From Nitratireductor aquimarinus (GTDB lineage Bacteria > Pseudomonadota > Alphaproteobacteria > Rhizobiales > Rhizobiaceae), in NCBI RefSeq assembly GCF_046773475.1, contig NZ_CP177239.1, positions 3,906,001 through 3,970,000 on the forward strand: DNA of 64,000 nucleotides, written 5' to 3'. Shown here piece after piece: positions 44,184 through 51,886 of this stretch (position 1 is the stretch's first letter; each line of letters starts with the position of its first letter). The notes below the pieces were generated by a model. The model ran no database searches. It was not told the origin of the DNA and saw nothing but the letters and a program-made list of their open reading frames with translations. Made by a program: the position numbers and the translations under genes.

Positions 44184-44217
44184 GGGGGTGCAGCCTGTCG
44201 GCGACACCCCCGTTTTT
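44184..44217 (+). terminator. Plus-strand intrinsic terminator facing away from both neighbours
   Basis: GGGGGTG (44184-44190) pairs with CACCCCC (44205-44211), followed by G and TTTTT (44213-44217). Both flanking genes (corA and ychF) are on the minus strand. In the minus direction the hairpin is followed by TGTCTTC, not a U-run. It might end an unlisted plus-strand transcript arising between 44098 and 44183. The 139-base spacer has no ORF I can support. Confidence 0.6.
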
Positions 44218-44236
44218 CATTGTGGTCCGTGGTGCC

Positions 44237-45340
44237 TCAGGTGTTGAACTTGAACAGCATCACGTCGCCATCAACCACGACATATTCCTTGCCCTCGTCG
44301 CGCGCCTTGCCGGCGTCACGGGCGGCGACTTCACCGCCGAGGGTCACGAAATCATCATAGCCGATGGTCTGGGCGCGGATGAAGCCGCGCTCGAAATCGG
44401 TGTGGATCACACCGGCAGCCTGCGGGGCCTTGGCACCCTTGTGCACGGTCCAGGCGCGGGTTTCCTTCGGGCCCGACGTGAAGAAGGTGATCAGGTCGAG
44501 AAGTTCGTAGCCGGCCCGGATGAGGCGGTCGAGGCCCGGCTCTTCCAGTCCCATGGCGTCCAGATACTCGACGGCTTCTTCATCGGAAAGCTGGGCGACT
44601 TCGGCCTCGATGGCGGCGGAGATGACGACGGTGCCGGCACCCTGCGCAGCAGCCATCTCTTCCACGCGCTTTGTCTGGGCATTGCCCTCGGCTGCGTCGC
44701 CTTCCGCCACGTTGCACACATAGAGAACGGGCTTGGAGGTGAGAAGGTTCAGGCTGCGCAGGATCTTCAGATCTTCGGCTGCAATGCCGTCGAGCAGCAC
44801 GCGCACCGGCTTGCCGTCCTGCAGCAGTGCAAGCGACTGCTCCATCATCGGCAGAAGCGTCTGGGCTTCCTTGTCCTTGCCGGTGGCGCGCTTCTGCATC
44901 TGCTGCGTGCGGCGCTCAAGGCTCTCCAGGTCGGCAAGCATCAATTCGGTCTCGACCGTCTCCGCATCGGCGACCGGGTCGATCCGGCCTTCCACATGGG
45001 TGATGTCGTCATCCTCGAAGCAGCGCAGCACATGAACGATGGCGTCCACTTCGCGAATGTTGGCGAGGAACTGGTTGCCGAGCCCTTCACCCTTGGACGC
45101 GCCACGCACCAGGCCGGCGATGTCGACAAAGGAAATGCGGGTCGGGATGACCTCCTTGGAGCCGGTCACGGCGGAGATCTTCTTCAGGCGCGGGTCGGGC
45201 ACCGCCACCTCGCCCGTATTGGGCTCGATGGTGCAGAAGGGGTAGTTGGCGGCCTGTGCGGCTGCCGTCTTGGTGAGCGCGTTGAAGAGCGTCGATTTGC
45301 CAACATTGGGCAGACCGACGATGCCGCATTTGAAACCCAT
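44237..45340 (-). CDS. ychF: Ribosome-binding ATPase YchF (Obg-family GTPase fold)
   Basis: A 367-residue YchF. G1 is GLPNVGKST (9-17), G3 is DIAGLVRG, and the G4 position is the YchF form NVAEGD rather than NKxD, which explains its preference for ATP. The C-terminal TGS-like domain includes RAWTVHKGAKAPQAAGVIHTDFERGFIRA. It binds ribosomes and is linked to oxidative stress responses. Only three bases separate its start from the stop of pth, so ychF, pth and rplY form one translation operon in the order rplY-pth-ychF. Confidence 0.97.
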   Translation of the reverse strand: MGFKCGIVGLPNVGKSTLFNALTKTAAAQAANYPFCTIEPNTGEVAVPDPRLKKISAVTGSKEVIPTRISFVDIAGLVRGASKGEGLGNQFLANIREVDAIVHVLRCFEDDDITHVEGRIDPVADAETVETELMLADLESLERRTQQMQKRATGKDKEAQTLLPMMEQSLALLQDGKPVRVLLDGIAAEDLKILRSLNLLTSKPVLYVCNVAEGDAAEGNAQTKRVEEMAAAQGAGTVVISAAIEAEVAQLSDEEAVEYLDAMGLEEPGLDRLIRAGYELLDLITFFTSGPKETRAWTVHKGAKAPQAAGVIHTDFERGFIRAQTIGYDDFVTLGGEVAARDAGKARDEGKEYVVVDGDVMLFKFNT

Positions 45341-45343
45341 TTC

Positions 45344-46063
45344 CTATTCCTTCTGGCCGAGGAGTTTCTTCAGCATGGCCGCCATGGGGCCATTTTCCGG
45401 TATTGAGGCCGATGGCCCCTGTTGCCGCGCCTGGCGAATGTGGCTCTGCTTCCGGGCGGGCTTCTTTTCCTGTTTGGCGGCCGGCTCAGCGCCGGACCCT
45501 TTCACCGCGAGGCTGACGCGGTTCATGAAACCCGACTCGTCACCCTCGGCCAGCATAGCGATGTTGTCTGCCACCGTGTCGAGAAGCGGTTCGAGCCAGG
45601 CCTGGTCCGCCTTGGCGAAATCACCCAGAACATGCGCATTCACACGCGCCTTGTCGCCGGGATGGCCAATGCCGATGCGCACGCGGCGATAGTCCTTGCC
45701 GCAATGGGCGTCGATGGACTTGATGCCGTTGTGTCCGCCCGAGCCGCCGCCGGTCTTCAGGCGCAGCTTGCCGGGGGCAAGGTCCAGCTCGTCATAAAAG
45801 ACGATCAGGTCTTCAAGACCGACCTTGTAGAACCGCATGGCTTCGCCGATCGCCTGGCCAGAAAGGTTCATGAAGGTCTGTGGTTTGATCAGCAGCACCT
45901 TCTCGCCGCCGATGCGCCCTTCGGCCACCAGCGCGTTGAATTTCTTTGACCATGACGAAAAATTATGGCGGCGCGCAATCGCGTCCGCCGCCATAAAACC
46001 GACATTGTGCCGGTGCCGTTCGTATTGCTGGCCGGGATTGCCGAGCCCTGCAATAAGCAGCAT
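45344..46063 (-). CDS. pth: Peptidyl-tRNA hydrolase
   Basis: A 239-residue Pth. N9 and the catalytic H19 are in GLGNPG...HRHNVGFMAAD. The FMNLSG and DELDLAPGKLRLKTGGGSGGHNGIKSI segments supply the other active-site Asn and Asp. It releases tRNAs from stalled peptidyl-tRNA. Compared with about 190 residues in E. coli it has a basic 45-residue C-terminal extension (from about 190), common in rhizobia. Between rplY and ychF in one operon. Confidence 0.95.
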   Translation of the reverse strand: MLLIAGLGNPGQQYERHRHNVGFMAADAIARRHNFSSWSKKFNALVAEGRIGGEKVLLIKPQTFMNLSGQAIGEAMRFYKVGLEDLIVFYDELDLAPGKLRLKTGGGSGGHNGIKSIDAHCGKDYRRVRIGIGHPGDKARVNAHVLGDFAKADQAWLEPLLDTVADNIAMLAEGDESGFMNRVSLAVKGSGAEPAAKQEKKPARKQSHIRQARQQGPSASIPENGPMAAMLKKLLGQKE

Positions 46064-46087
46064 GAGATCTTGCAGGAAAGGGGAGGA

Positions 46088-46726
46088 TTACTCCTCGCCC
46101 TCGCCCTCCTTCTCTTCCGAACCGGCTTCTTCGCCCTCGGCAGCTTCTTCCGACTTGAGGCCGGCCGGTGCTGCGACGGTTGCGATGGTGAAGTCGCGGT
46201 CGGTGATGGTGGGTTCCACGCCTTCCGGCAGCTTGACTGCGGAGATATGTGCGGAATCGCCGATATCCATGCCAGCCAGATCAACCTCGATGTACTCGGG
46301 GATCGCCGTAGCCGGGCAGGTGAACTCGACTTCGTGACGAACGACGTTGAGAACGCCGCCGCGCTTGATGCCGGGTGCGGTTTCTTCATTGATGAAGTGA
46401 ACCGGCACGTTGACGGTCACGACGGTGCCCTTGCCGATGCGCAGGAAGTCCACATGCATCAGGAAGTCGCGGACGGGATCAAGCTGGTAATCCTTCGGGA
46501 GGACCTTGATCTTCTTGCCGTCGACGTCGATCGTCGCGATCGTGGTGAGGAAGCCACCGGCGTGGATCTTCATGAACACTTCCTTGTAGGGAAGCGTGAT
46601 GGAGATGGGGGCATCCTTGTCGCCGTAGATCACGGCGGGAATCTTTCCGTTGCGCCGAATAGCCCGGGCGGACCCCTTACCGACCCGTTCGCGCGCCTCG
46701 GCCTTCAGCTCATAGCTCTGGCTCAT
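46088..46726 (-). CDS. rplY: 50S ribosomal protein L25 (general stress protein Ctc form)
   Basis: A 212-residue L25/Ctc. The N-terminal L25 fold (LKAEARERVGKGSARAIRRNGKIPAVIYG) binds 5S rRNA, and residues about 95-190 form the extra Ctc beta domain (VPVHFINEETAPGIKRGGVLNVV). An acidic tail closes it (EEAAEGEEAG). ATG 46726 is chosen for AGGACA at 5-6 bases; the ATG at 46741 adds five residues. The longer open frame to 47161 is not part of the protein. First gene of rplY-pth-ychF; the 205-base spacer behind it should hold its promoter. Confidence 0.96.
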   Translation of the reverse strand: MSQSYELKAEARERVGKGSARAIRRNGKIPAVIYGDKDAPISITLPYKEVFMKIHAGGFLTTIATIDVDGKKIKVLPKDYQLDPVRDFLMHVDFLRIGKGTVVTVNVPVHFINEETAPGIKRGGVLNVVRHEVEFTCPATAIPEYIEVDLAGMDIGDSAHISAVKLPEGVEPTITDRDFTIATVAAPAGLKSEEAAEGEEAGSEEKEGEGEE

Positions 46727-46931
46727 GGCCTGTCCTTTCATGTTGTGGAGCGCTTTCAGGCGAACCTGAAAACGTGAAAGCTGTCCGAAACGGCACCTGA
46801 CGGCGCTACAAGCGCTGCCTGAAGACCGAATTGTATCGGGCGAACTTCCATCCGCGGTGCCTCCAAGGGTGTCTACGCGGACGGCGGGTCTATAGCCGAT
46901 GGAGGGGGCGTGCGCAAGGGCGCAACGCCTT

Positions 46932-47354
46932 TTACGGCACGGCGGCGGGCTGTATCGGCTGTGTTTTCTGCCGGTCGGGCTTCTCGCCGCCCGTGCGTGC
47001 ATCATATGCAGCGCGTGCGGCCTCCATCCGGCCCGCATTGTCGAGTGCGAACTGTTGCAGCACGGAAAGCGGTTCGGCGAGTTCGTGGCCGAACGGGGTG
47101 AGTCGGTATTCCACGCTGGGCGGCACCGTCGGATATTCGATGCGCTCCACGAAACCGTCACGCACCAGCGCGCGCAGCGATGCGGTCAGCACCTTCTGGG
47201 AGATGCCGTCCACGCGCCGTTTCAGCTCGTTGAAGCGTAGCGGTTCCCCGCGCAGGCGTCCGATGATGAGCGATGTCCACTTGTCGCCGATGAGGGACAG
47301 GATTTCGCTGATCGGGCGGCAGCTCTCGGATATGTGCCCATGACGCGGTTTCAT
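46932..47354 (-). CDS. HxlR family transcriptional regulator
   Basis: A 140-residue HxlR regulator with SCRPISEILSLIGDKWTSLI (Cys near residue 12 at the head of the motif), then LRFNELKRRVDGISQKVLTA and LRALVRDGFVERIEY. The single N-terminal Cys could sense quinones or diamide, as in YodB. ATG 47354 follows AAGGCA; the TTG at 47372 is an alternative. It diverges from an FMN-dependent quinone reductase, the pairing seen for YodB-like regulators and their reductases, so that gene is its likely target. Confidence 0.9.
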   Translation of the reverse strand: MKPRHGHISESCRPISEILSLIGDKWTSLIIGRLRGEPLRFNELKRRVDGISQKVLTASLRALVRDGFVERIEYPTVPPSVEYRLTPFGHELAEPLSVLQQFALDNAGRMEAARAAYDARTGGEKPDRQKTQPIQPAAVP

Positions 47355-47366
47355 AAAGGTGCCTTC

Positions 47367-47417
47367 TTGCAACGGGTTTCCTGCTGTCAGATATAGGCCT
47401 GGTTACCAAAGGATACC
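47367..47417 (+). promoter_or_regulatory. Candidate promoter and operator of the FMN reductase
   Basis: TTGCAA (47367-47372) and GATATA (47390-47395) are 17 bases apart and could be -35 and -10 elements; both differ from consensus. Just after the likely start lies GGTTACCAAAGGATACC (47401-47417), two GG-N2-ACC-type half sites. It is the most regular element in the 100-base divergent spacer and a candidate HxlR site. Confidence 0.4.
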
Positions 47418-47454
47418 ACCGGGATTTTGACCCCGGCCGGACAGAGGAATGAAA

Positions 47455-48015
47455 ATGAAGAAAGTTTTGGTTCTCGTCGGCTCCAATCGCAGGGAGTCGA
47501 TCAATCTCAAATTCGCGCAGGCGCTTGAGAAGCTTGCGGAGGGTCGGCTCGAATTCGAGTATTTCGACCTGTCCACGCTGCCGATGTACAATGATGACGA
47601 CGCTGCGGATTATCCTGCGGCTGCTCAGCACCTCAAGGATCGAATCGGCGCAAATGACGGTCTTCTGATCGTCACGCCGGAGCACAACCGTTCCATTCCC
47701 GCCATTCTGAAGAATGCCATCGACTGGGGTTCGCGTCCCTGGGGCATGAACAGCTGGACCGGGCGGCCGACCGCCGTTGTGGGCGCCAGCCCGGGCGCAA
47801 TGGGCGCCATCGCCGCGCAGATCCACCTGCGCTCCATTCTGGTAAGCCTTGGCGCAACGCTGATGACCAGCCCCGAGGTCTATCTGCAGATGAAGCCCGA
47901 CCTCATCGACGGGAACAACGACATCACCAATGAGGACACCAGGGCCTTCCTGGCCGGGTTCGTCGACAGGTTCTCTGCGTGGGTCGGCGCTGATGCGGAG
48001 CGCGCCGCCGCCTGA
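47455..48015 (+). CDS. NADPH-dependent FMN reductase / quinone reductase
   Basis: A 186-residue flavodoxin-like reductase. The phosphate-binding loop VGSNRRESIN (residues 8-17) and the flavin ring segment TPEHNRSIPAILKNAIDW (about 75-92) match the ChrR/YieF family, which performs two-electron reduction of quinones and other oxidants without forming semiquinone. ATG 47455 is favoured over ATG 47449 because AGAGGA (47443-47448) then has 6-base spacing. Divergent HxlR gene suggests induction by thiol-reactive electrophiles. Ends at a bidirectional terminator. Confidence 0.9.
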   Translation: MKKVLVLVGSNRRESINLKFAQALEKLAEGRLEFEYFDLSTLPMYNDDDAADYPAAAQHLKDRIGANDGLLIVTPEHNRSIPAILKNAIDWGSRPWGMNSWTGRPTAVVGASPGAMGAIAAQIHLRSILVSLGATLMTSPEVYLQMKPDLIDGNNDITNEDTRAFLAGFVDRFSAWVGADAERAAA

Positions 48016-48035
48016 CTTCATCAGGCAAGAGCCAT

Positions 48036-48067
48036 AAAAAAAGCCGGCCACAGGGGCCGGCTTTTTT
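48036..48067. terminator. Bidirectional intrinsic terminator between convergent genes
   Basis: An A-run (48036-48042), GCCGGCC (48043-48049), a 5-base loop, GGCCGGC (48055-48061) and TTTTTT (48062-48067) make a textbook two-way terminator. It serves the FMN reductase on the plus strand and prs on the minus strand. Confidence 0.93.
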
Positions 48068-48084
48068 GTGTCGATAGCATTGGT

Positions 48085-49017
48085 TCAGTCGAACAGGCTC
48101 GAAACCGATTCTTCCGATGCCGTGCGCGAGATCGCCTCGCCGATCAGGTCGGCAATGGTGATCGTGCGAATGTTTGGTGCTGCTTCCACCGCAGAGCTCG
48201 GCTGAATGGAGTCGGTGATGACCAGCTCCTTGAGCCGTGAGCCGCTGATGCGCGCTGCTGCGCCGCCCGAAAGCACACCATGGGTGATGTAGGCGGTGAC
48301 GCTGGTTGCGCCATTGTTGAGCAGTGCGTCGGCCGCGTTGCACAGCGTGCCGCCCGAGTCGACGATATCGTCGATCAGCAGGCAGTCCTTGCCGCTCACA
48401 TCGCCGATCACGTTCATGACTTCAGACTCACCCGGCCGGTCGCGGCGCTTGTCCACGATGGCAAGCGGCGCATCGATGCGCTTTGCCAGCGAGCGCGCCC
48501 GCACCACGCCGCCCACGTCCGGCGAAACCACCATGACGTTGGAGAGCGTGTAGTTCGCCTTCACGTCGCGCGCCATCACGGGCACGGCGAAAAGGTTGTC
48601 GGTGGGGATGTCGAAGAAGCCCTGGATCTGGCCTGCATGCAGGTCCAGCGTCAGAACGCGGTCAGCGCCTGCCTGGGTGATCAGGTTCGAGACCAGCTTT
48701 GCCGAGATCGGCGTACGGCCCGATGTGCGCCGGTCCTGCCTTGCATAGCCGAAATAGGGCAGCACCGCAGTAATGCGGCGGGCCGAAGAACGGCGGAAGG
48801 CATCGATCATGATGAGAAGTTCCATCAGGTGATCGTTGGCCGGATATGCGGTCGACTGCAGGACGAAGACGTCCTCGCCGCGCACATTTTCCTGGATTTC
48901 GACGAAAATTTCCTGGTCCGCGAAACGTTTGACCGTCGCTTTGCCAAGAGAAATGTTGAGATAGCGGGAGACGGCCTCTGCCAAAACCCGGTTGGAATTG
49001 CCCGCAAAGAGCTTCAT
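48085..49017 (-). CDS. prs: Ribose-phosphate pyrophosphokinase
   Basis: A 310-residue PRPP synthetase. The ATP-binding flexible loop (PYFGYARQDRRTSGRTPISA), the metal-binding TLDLHAGQIQGFF and the PRPP loop DDIVDSGGTL are complete. It makes PRPP from ribose 5-phosphate and ATP for purine, pyrimidine, His, Trp and NAD synthesis. The 219-base spacer after it (49018-49236) should hold its promoter and contains no convincing ORF. Confidence 0.97.
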   Translation of the reverse strand: MKLFAGNSNRVLAEAVSRYLNISLGKATVKRFADQEIFVEIQENVRGEDVFVLQSTAYPANDHLMELLIMIDAFRRSSARRITAVLPYFGYARQDRRTSGRTPISAKLVSNLITQAGADRVLTLDLHAGQIQGFFDIPTDNLFAVPVMARDVKANYTLSNVMVVSPDVGGVVRARSLAKRIDAPLAIVDKRRDRPGESEVMNVIGDVSGKDCLLIDDIVDSGGTLCNAADALLNNGATSVTAYITHGVLSGGAAARISGSRLKELVITDSIQPSSAVEAAPNIRTITIADLIGEAISRTASEESVSSLFD

Positions 49018-49236
49018 GGAATGTCCTCGGAGAACGCCTTGACGCTTGCCCGCGCTTTTAACGGGGTGAGACTGTATTGCAAAGGGAATGACGGAAAAAA
49101 ACGCATTTTAAGGCAGAACTGTGTGGAAATGTCCCACCTGCTGTTCTTCGCGTCTGTTATCCGGTTTTCTTCCCGAACCAGTTTTTGTCGGCTATCGAGT
49201 TGCAAAGGCAGTTTAGGCCCCTCGGAGGGCTTGGGG

Positions 49237-49869
49237 CTAGCCCTGCCGTTGCGCGAGCCAGGCGGTGAGCTGGCTCATCGTGGAGTCTGCCACAGCTTCC
49301 ATCGTCGTGCTGGTAACGGAAGACCAGCCATCGCCGCTGCCGCCGGGAGCTGCCTGCTGGCCCTGAATGCGGTGGAGCCGGTTGCCGGACGGATCGAGCA
49401 CATCCCAGACATAGATCACCGTGGTCTTGCCGCCATCGGCGATCGCCGAGAAATAGCCTTTCATCACCATCGGTGCGCTCGTGCCCTGCGGCACGATTGC
49501 TATGCCGCTTTGGCGGGCCCGCGCTTCCAGACGGCGTGAGAGCGCCGGTACGGCCTGCGCGGTCGCGCCGACAACCGGGGCGAACTGGATCCGCTGGTTG
49601 CCCGTGACGGCCTGAATGGGCGCTGCGGCAGCCTGTGTGGCGGGATCGGACGTGGCTGCGAGCGCAGTCGCCAATGGTGCTTCCTGTGGTGTCGCCGCCT
49701 GCTGCGTAGCCGCGCCGGGAACGGATGCTTCCGGCGTCGGCCCCGAATTCATGTCGAGTACGGAGCCCGTGTTGCAGCCGGCAAGGCTTGCAGCACCCAA
49801 AAGGGCAAGGCCCGTTATGATGCGCTTTGCGTGAATGCGACGGTCCCCCGGATACTCTTGGTTGTACAT
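49237..49869 (-). CDS. Putative lipoprotein of unknown function
   Basis: A 210-residue protein with a lipobox L-A-G-C near residues 29-32, after a basic and hydrophobic signal sequence, so it should be lipid-modified by Lgt (encoded 3 kb away). Residues about 35-90 are Ala/Pro/Gln/Thr-rich and probably disordered. The folded part (about 95-210) contains VMKGYFSAIADGGKTTVIYVWDVLDPSG, which resembles small periplasmic beta domains. ATG 49869 is chosen because GAGGC (49879-49883) then has usable spacing. No family name is given. Thirteen bases separate it from the M24 peptidase stop. Confidence 0.8.
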   Translation of the reverse strand: MYNQEYPGDRRIHAKRIITGLALLGAASLAGCNTGSVLDMNSGPTPEASVPGAATQQAATPQEAPLATALAATSDPATQAAAAPIQAVTGNQRIQFAPVVGATAQAVPALSRRLEARARQSGIAIVPQGTSAPMVMKGYFSAIADGGKTTVIYVWDVLDPSGNRLHRIQGQQAAPGGSGDGWSSVTSTTMEAVADSTMSQLTAWLAQRQG

Positions 49870-49882
49870 CGTCATATTGCCT

Positions 49883-51034
49883 CTACCGGGTGATCAGGTC
49901 CAGCCCGTAGCGCGAAAGCGGCTCGGGGGCTTCATCCGTTGTCAGGTAGGTGCGGCCAAGGCACATGGCGTTGCCGGATTCCGAATCCATGATGATCATG
50001 TGCGCGAACAGTGTCATGCCCGGCGCGATGGGTTCGCTGTTGCCGGCATAGAACATCTGCGGGTCCATCCACGAGGGCGAAAAGCGGGCACCAAGGGAAT
50101 AGCCGCAGGCATTCAGCCGATGCTTGGTCAGGCCATGGGCCTCCATCACGCGGGCGTGCGCGTCAAACACGTCACCGAATGTGTTTCCGGGCATCATCGC
50201 CTTCTGCACGGCGGTCAGCGCATCGCGCGCGGCGTCGAACAGTTCCTGATGGCGCTTGGAGACCTTGCCGGTCAGCACGGTCTGCATCATCGCCGCGTGG
50301 TAATGGTGATAGACGCCGGCCCATTCCAGTGTGAGCTGGTCGTTCTTGTTGAGCTTGCGGCGGCCAGCCTTGTAGCGGCACAGAAGCGCATCTTCGCCCG
50401 AACCGATGATGAACTCATTGGCGGGGTAATCGCCGCCACCGGCCAGAACCGCACCCTGCATGGCGGCGAGAATGGCGGCCTCGTCGCCTCCCTGCTTGAT
50501 CAGGGGGAGGGCGGCGTCCAGCGCCTCGTCACCGAGTTTGGCGGCCCGCTTCACCTTTTTGATCTCGGCCTCGCTCTTGAAGAGCCTGAGGCGGCTCACG
50601 AGGTCGGAAGCGTCTTCGATCTTGCCGAAGGTCTGGAGTTGTTCGTCCAGCAGGCGCGTGTTGCGACCGGTCAGGCCATGTGTGTCATATTCCACGCCGA
50701 TGCGCGCGCCCAGAAGATCGAGATCATTGAGGAGATTGCGCAGGTCGGCGGCCGGGTTGGCGTCGTGCCGGTCGGTCCACAGAACGATGTTCTCGATGGT
50801 GGAGGTGTGCCGCGCCTGCCGCAGATCGGCCGAACGCGTGAGAAGCACCATCGAGCCATCGGCCTTCACCACAAGGCACTGGAAGAAGCAGAAGCCGAAC
50901 GTGTCGTATCCGGTCAGCCAATACATGCTCTCCTGAGCGAAAAGCAGCATCGCATCGAGCTTGCGCTCGGCCATTTCGATAACGAGGCGATCGCGTCGGG
51001 AATCGAATTCTGCCTGTTCAAAATGAAGCGCCAT
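49883..51034 (-). CDS. M24 family metallopeptidase, Xaa-Pro dipeptidase-like
   Basis: A 383-residue pita-bread-fold protein. A creatinase-type N-domain (about 1-130) precedes the M24 catalytic domain. The metal-ligand block is non-standard: the first Asp is replaced in TLEWAGVYHHYHAAMMQTV, where family members usually have VDxGxxxxGYxxDxTRT. That suggests altered metal binding or another activity (for example creatinase- or DddP-like). The downstream His and Glu segments (GYSLGARFSPSW and MTLFAHMIIMDSE) are also variant. ATG 51034 has AGGA at 7 bases and overlaps the pgeF stop by one base. Function is best left open. Confidence 0.78.
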   Translation of the reverse strand: MALHFEQAEFDSRRDRLVIEMAERKLDAMLLFAQESMYWLTGYDTFGFCFFQCLVVKADGSMVLLTRSADLRQARHTSTIENIVLWTDRHDANPAADLRNLLNDLDLLGARIGVEYDTHGLTGRNTRLLDEQLQTFGKIEDASDLVSRLRLFKSEAEIKKVKRAAKLGDEALDAALPLIKQGGDEAAILAAMQGAVLAGGGDYPANEFIIGSGEDALLCRYKAGRRKLNKNDQLTLEWAGVYHHYHAAMMQTVLTGKVSKRHQELFDAARDALTAVQKAMMPGNTFGDVFDAHARVMEAHGLTKHRLNACGYSLGARFSPSWMDPQMFYAGNSEPIAPGMTLFAHMIIMDSESGNAMCLGRTYLTTDEAPEPLSRYGLDLITR

Positions 51035-51828
51035 CAAATGTCCTCCAAGACGATCGCTGAAATCTGGCGTCCGTAATCGGCTTCACCGCGATGCGTGGCG
51101 CGGCGATAGGAATAGAAATGCTCTTCTTCTTCATAGGTGCAGCGGCCAAGCTGTGCGGCGTTCACGCCCGCCGCCGTCAGCCGCGCCACCGTGTAGCCGT
51201 TGAGGTCGAACAGCGCGTGGCCCGGCTTGTCCGACGCGCGAAACCAGATCTGATTGGCCGGATTGTGGTTCACGAACCGCTCGACGAACTCCGGCCCCAC
51301 TTCATAATTTGCCTGACTGATGGAGGGGCCGAGCACGGCGGTGATGTTCTCCCGCTCCGCGCCAAGCAGCTCCATCGCCGCAATCGTGTTTTCCAGAATG
51401 CCGGTCAGCGCGCCTTTCCAGCCGGCATGGGCGGCGGCGATGACCCGCGCCGTGTCGTCAGCAAACAGGATCGGCCCACAATCGGCGGCCAGCGCGCCAA
51501 GCGCAAGGCCCGGCCGGTTTGTCACCAGCGCATCGGCCTGCGGGCGTTCGGAACCGAATGCACCGTCGACGATGATCGCATGCGGCGAGTGAACCTGATG
51601 GACTGTCAGGAGATTGTCGGGCGCAACGCCCAGCCATTCGGCCACGCGGCGGCGGTTTTCCGTCACCGTTTCGCGCTCGTCGCTGGACCCGTAGCCGACA
51701 TTCAGCCCGTCATAAAGTCCGGTCGAGACGCCGCCTGCACGGGTGAAGAACCCGTGCGCCACGCCATTTTTCCCGGCGCGGTCCAAAAGCGGCGACCGCA
51801 GGGGCTCCGGTCTCGTATTTTCGTGCAT
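51034..51828 (-). CDS. pgeF: Peptidoglycan editing factor / multicopper-oxidase-like YfiH family (DUF152)
   Basis: A 264-residue protein. The three family motifs are HQVHS (about 76-80), ADCGPILFAD and HAGWKG, which supply the His/Cys metal site. Such proteins are reported to edit peptidoglycan precursors or to act on phenols and purine nucleosides. Stop overlaps the M24 start (TGATG). It follows midA after 58 bases, in the run lgt-midA-pgeF-M24. Confidence 0.9.
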   Translation of the reverse strand: MHENTRPEPLRSPLLDRAGKNGVAHGFFTRAGGVSTGLYDGLNVGYGSSDERETVTENRRRVAEWLGVAPDNLLTVHQVHSPHAIIVDGAFGSERPQADALVTNRPGLALGALAADCGPILFADDTARVIAAAHAGWKGALTGILENTIAAMELLGAERENITAVLGPSISQANYEVGPEFVERFVNHNPANQIWFRASDKPGHALFDLNGYTVARLTAAGVNAAQLGRCTYEEEEHFYSYRRATHRGEADYGRQISAIVLEDI

Positions 51829-51886
51829 GCGCCGCCTTCTCAGATAGTCTCAAGCGGGCGGATCGTGAGGCAGGGGCGAAACCAAG

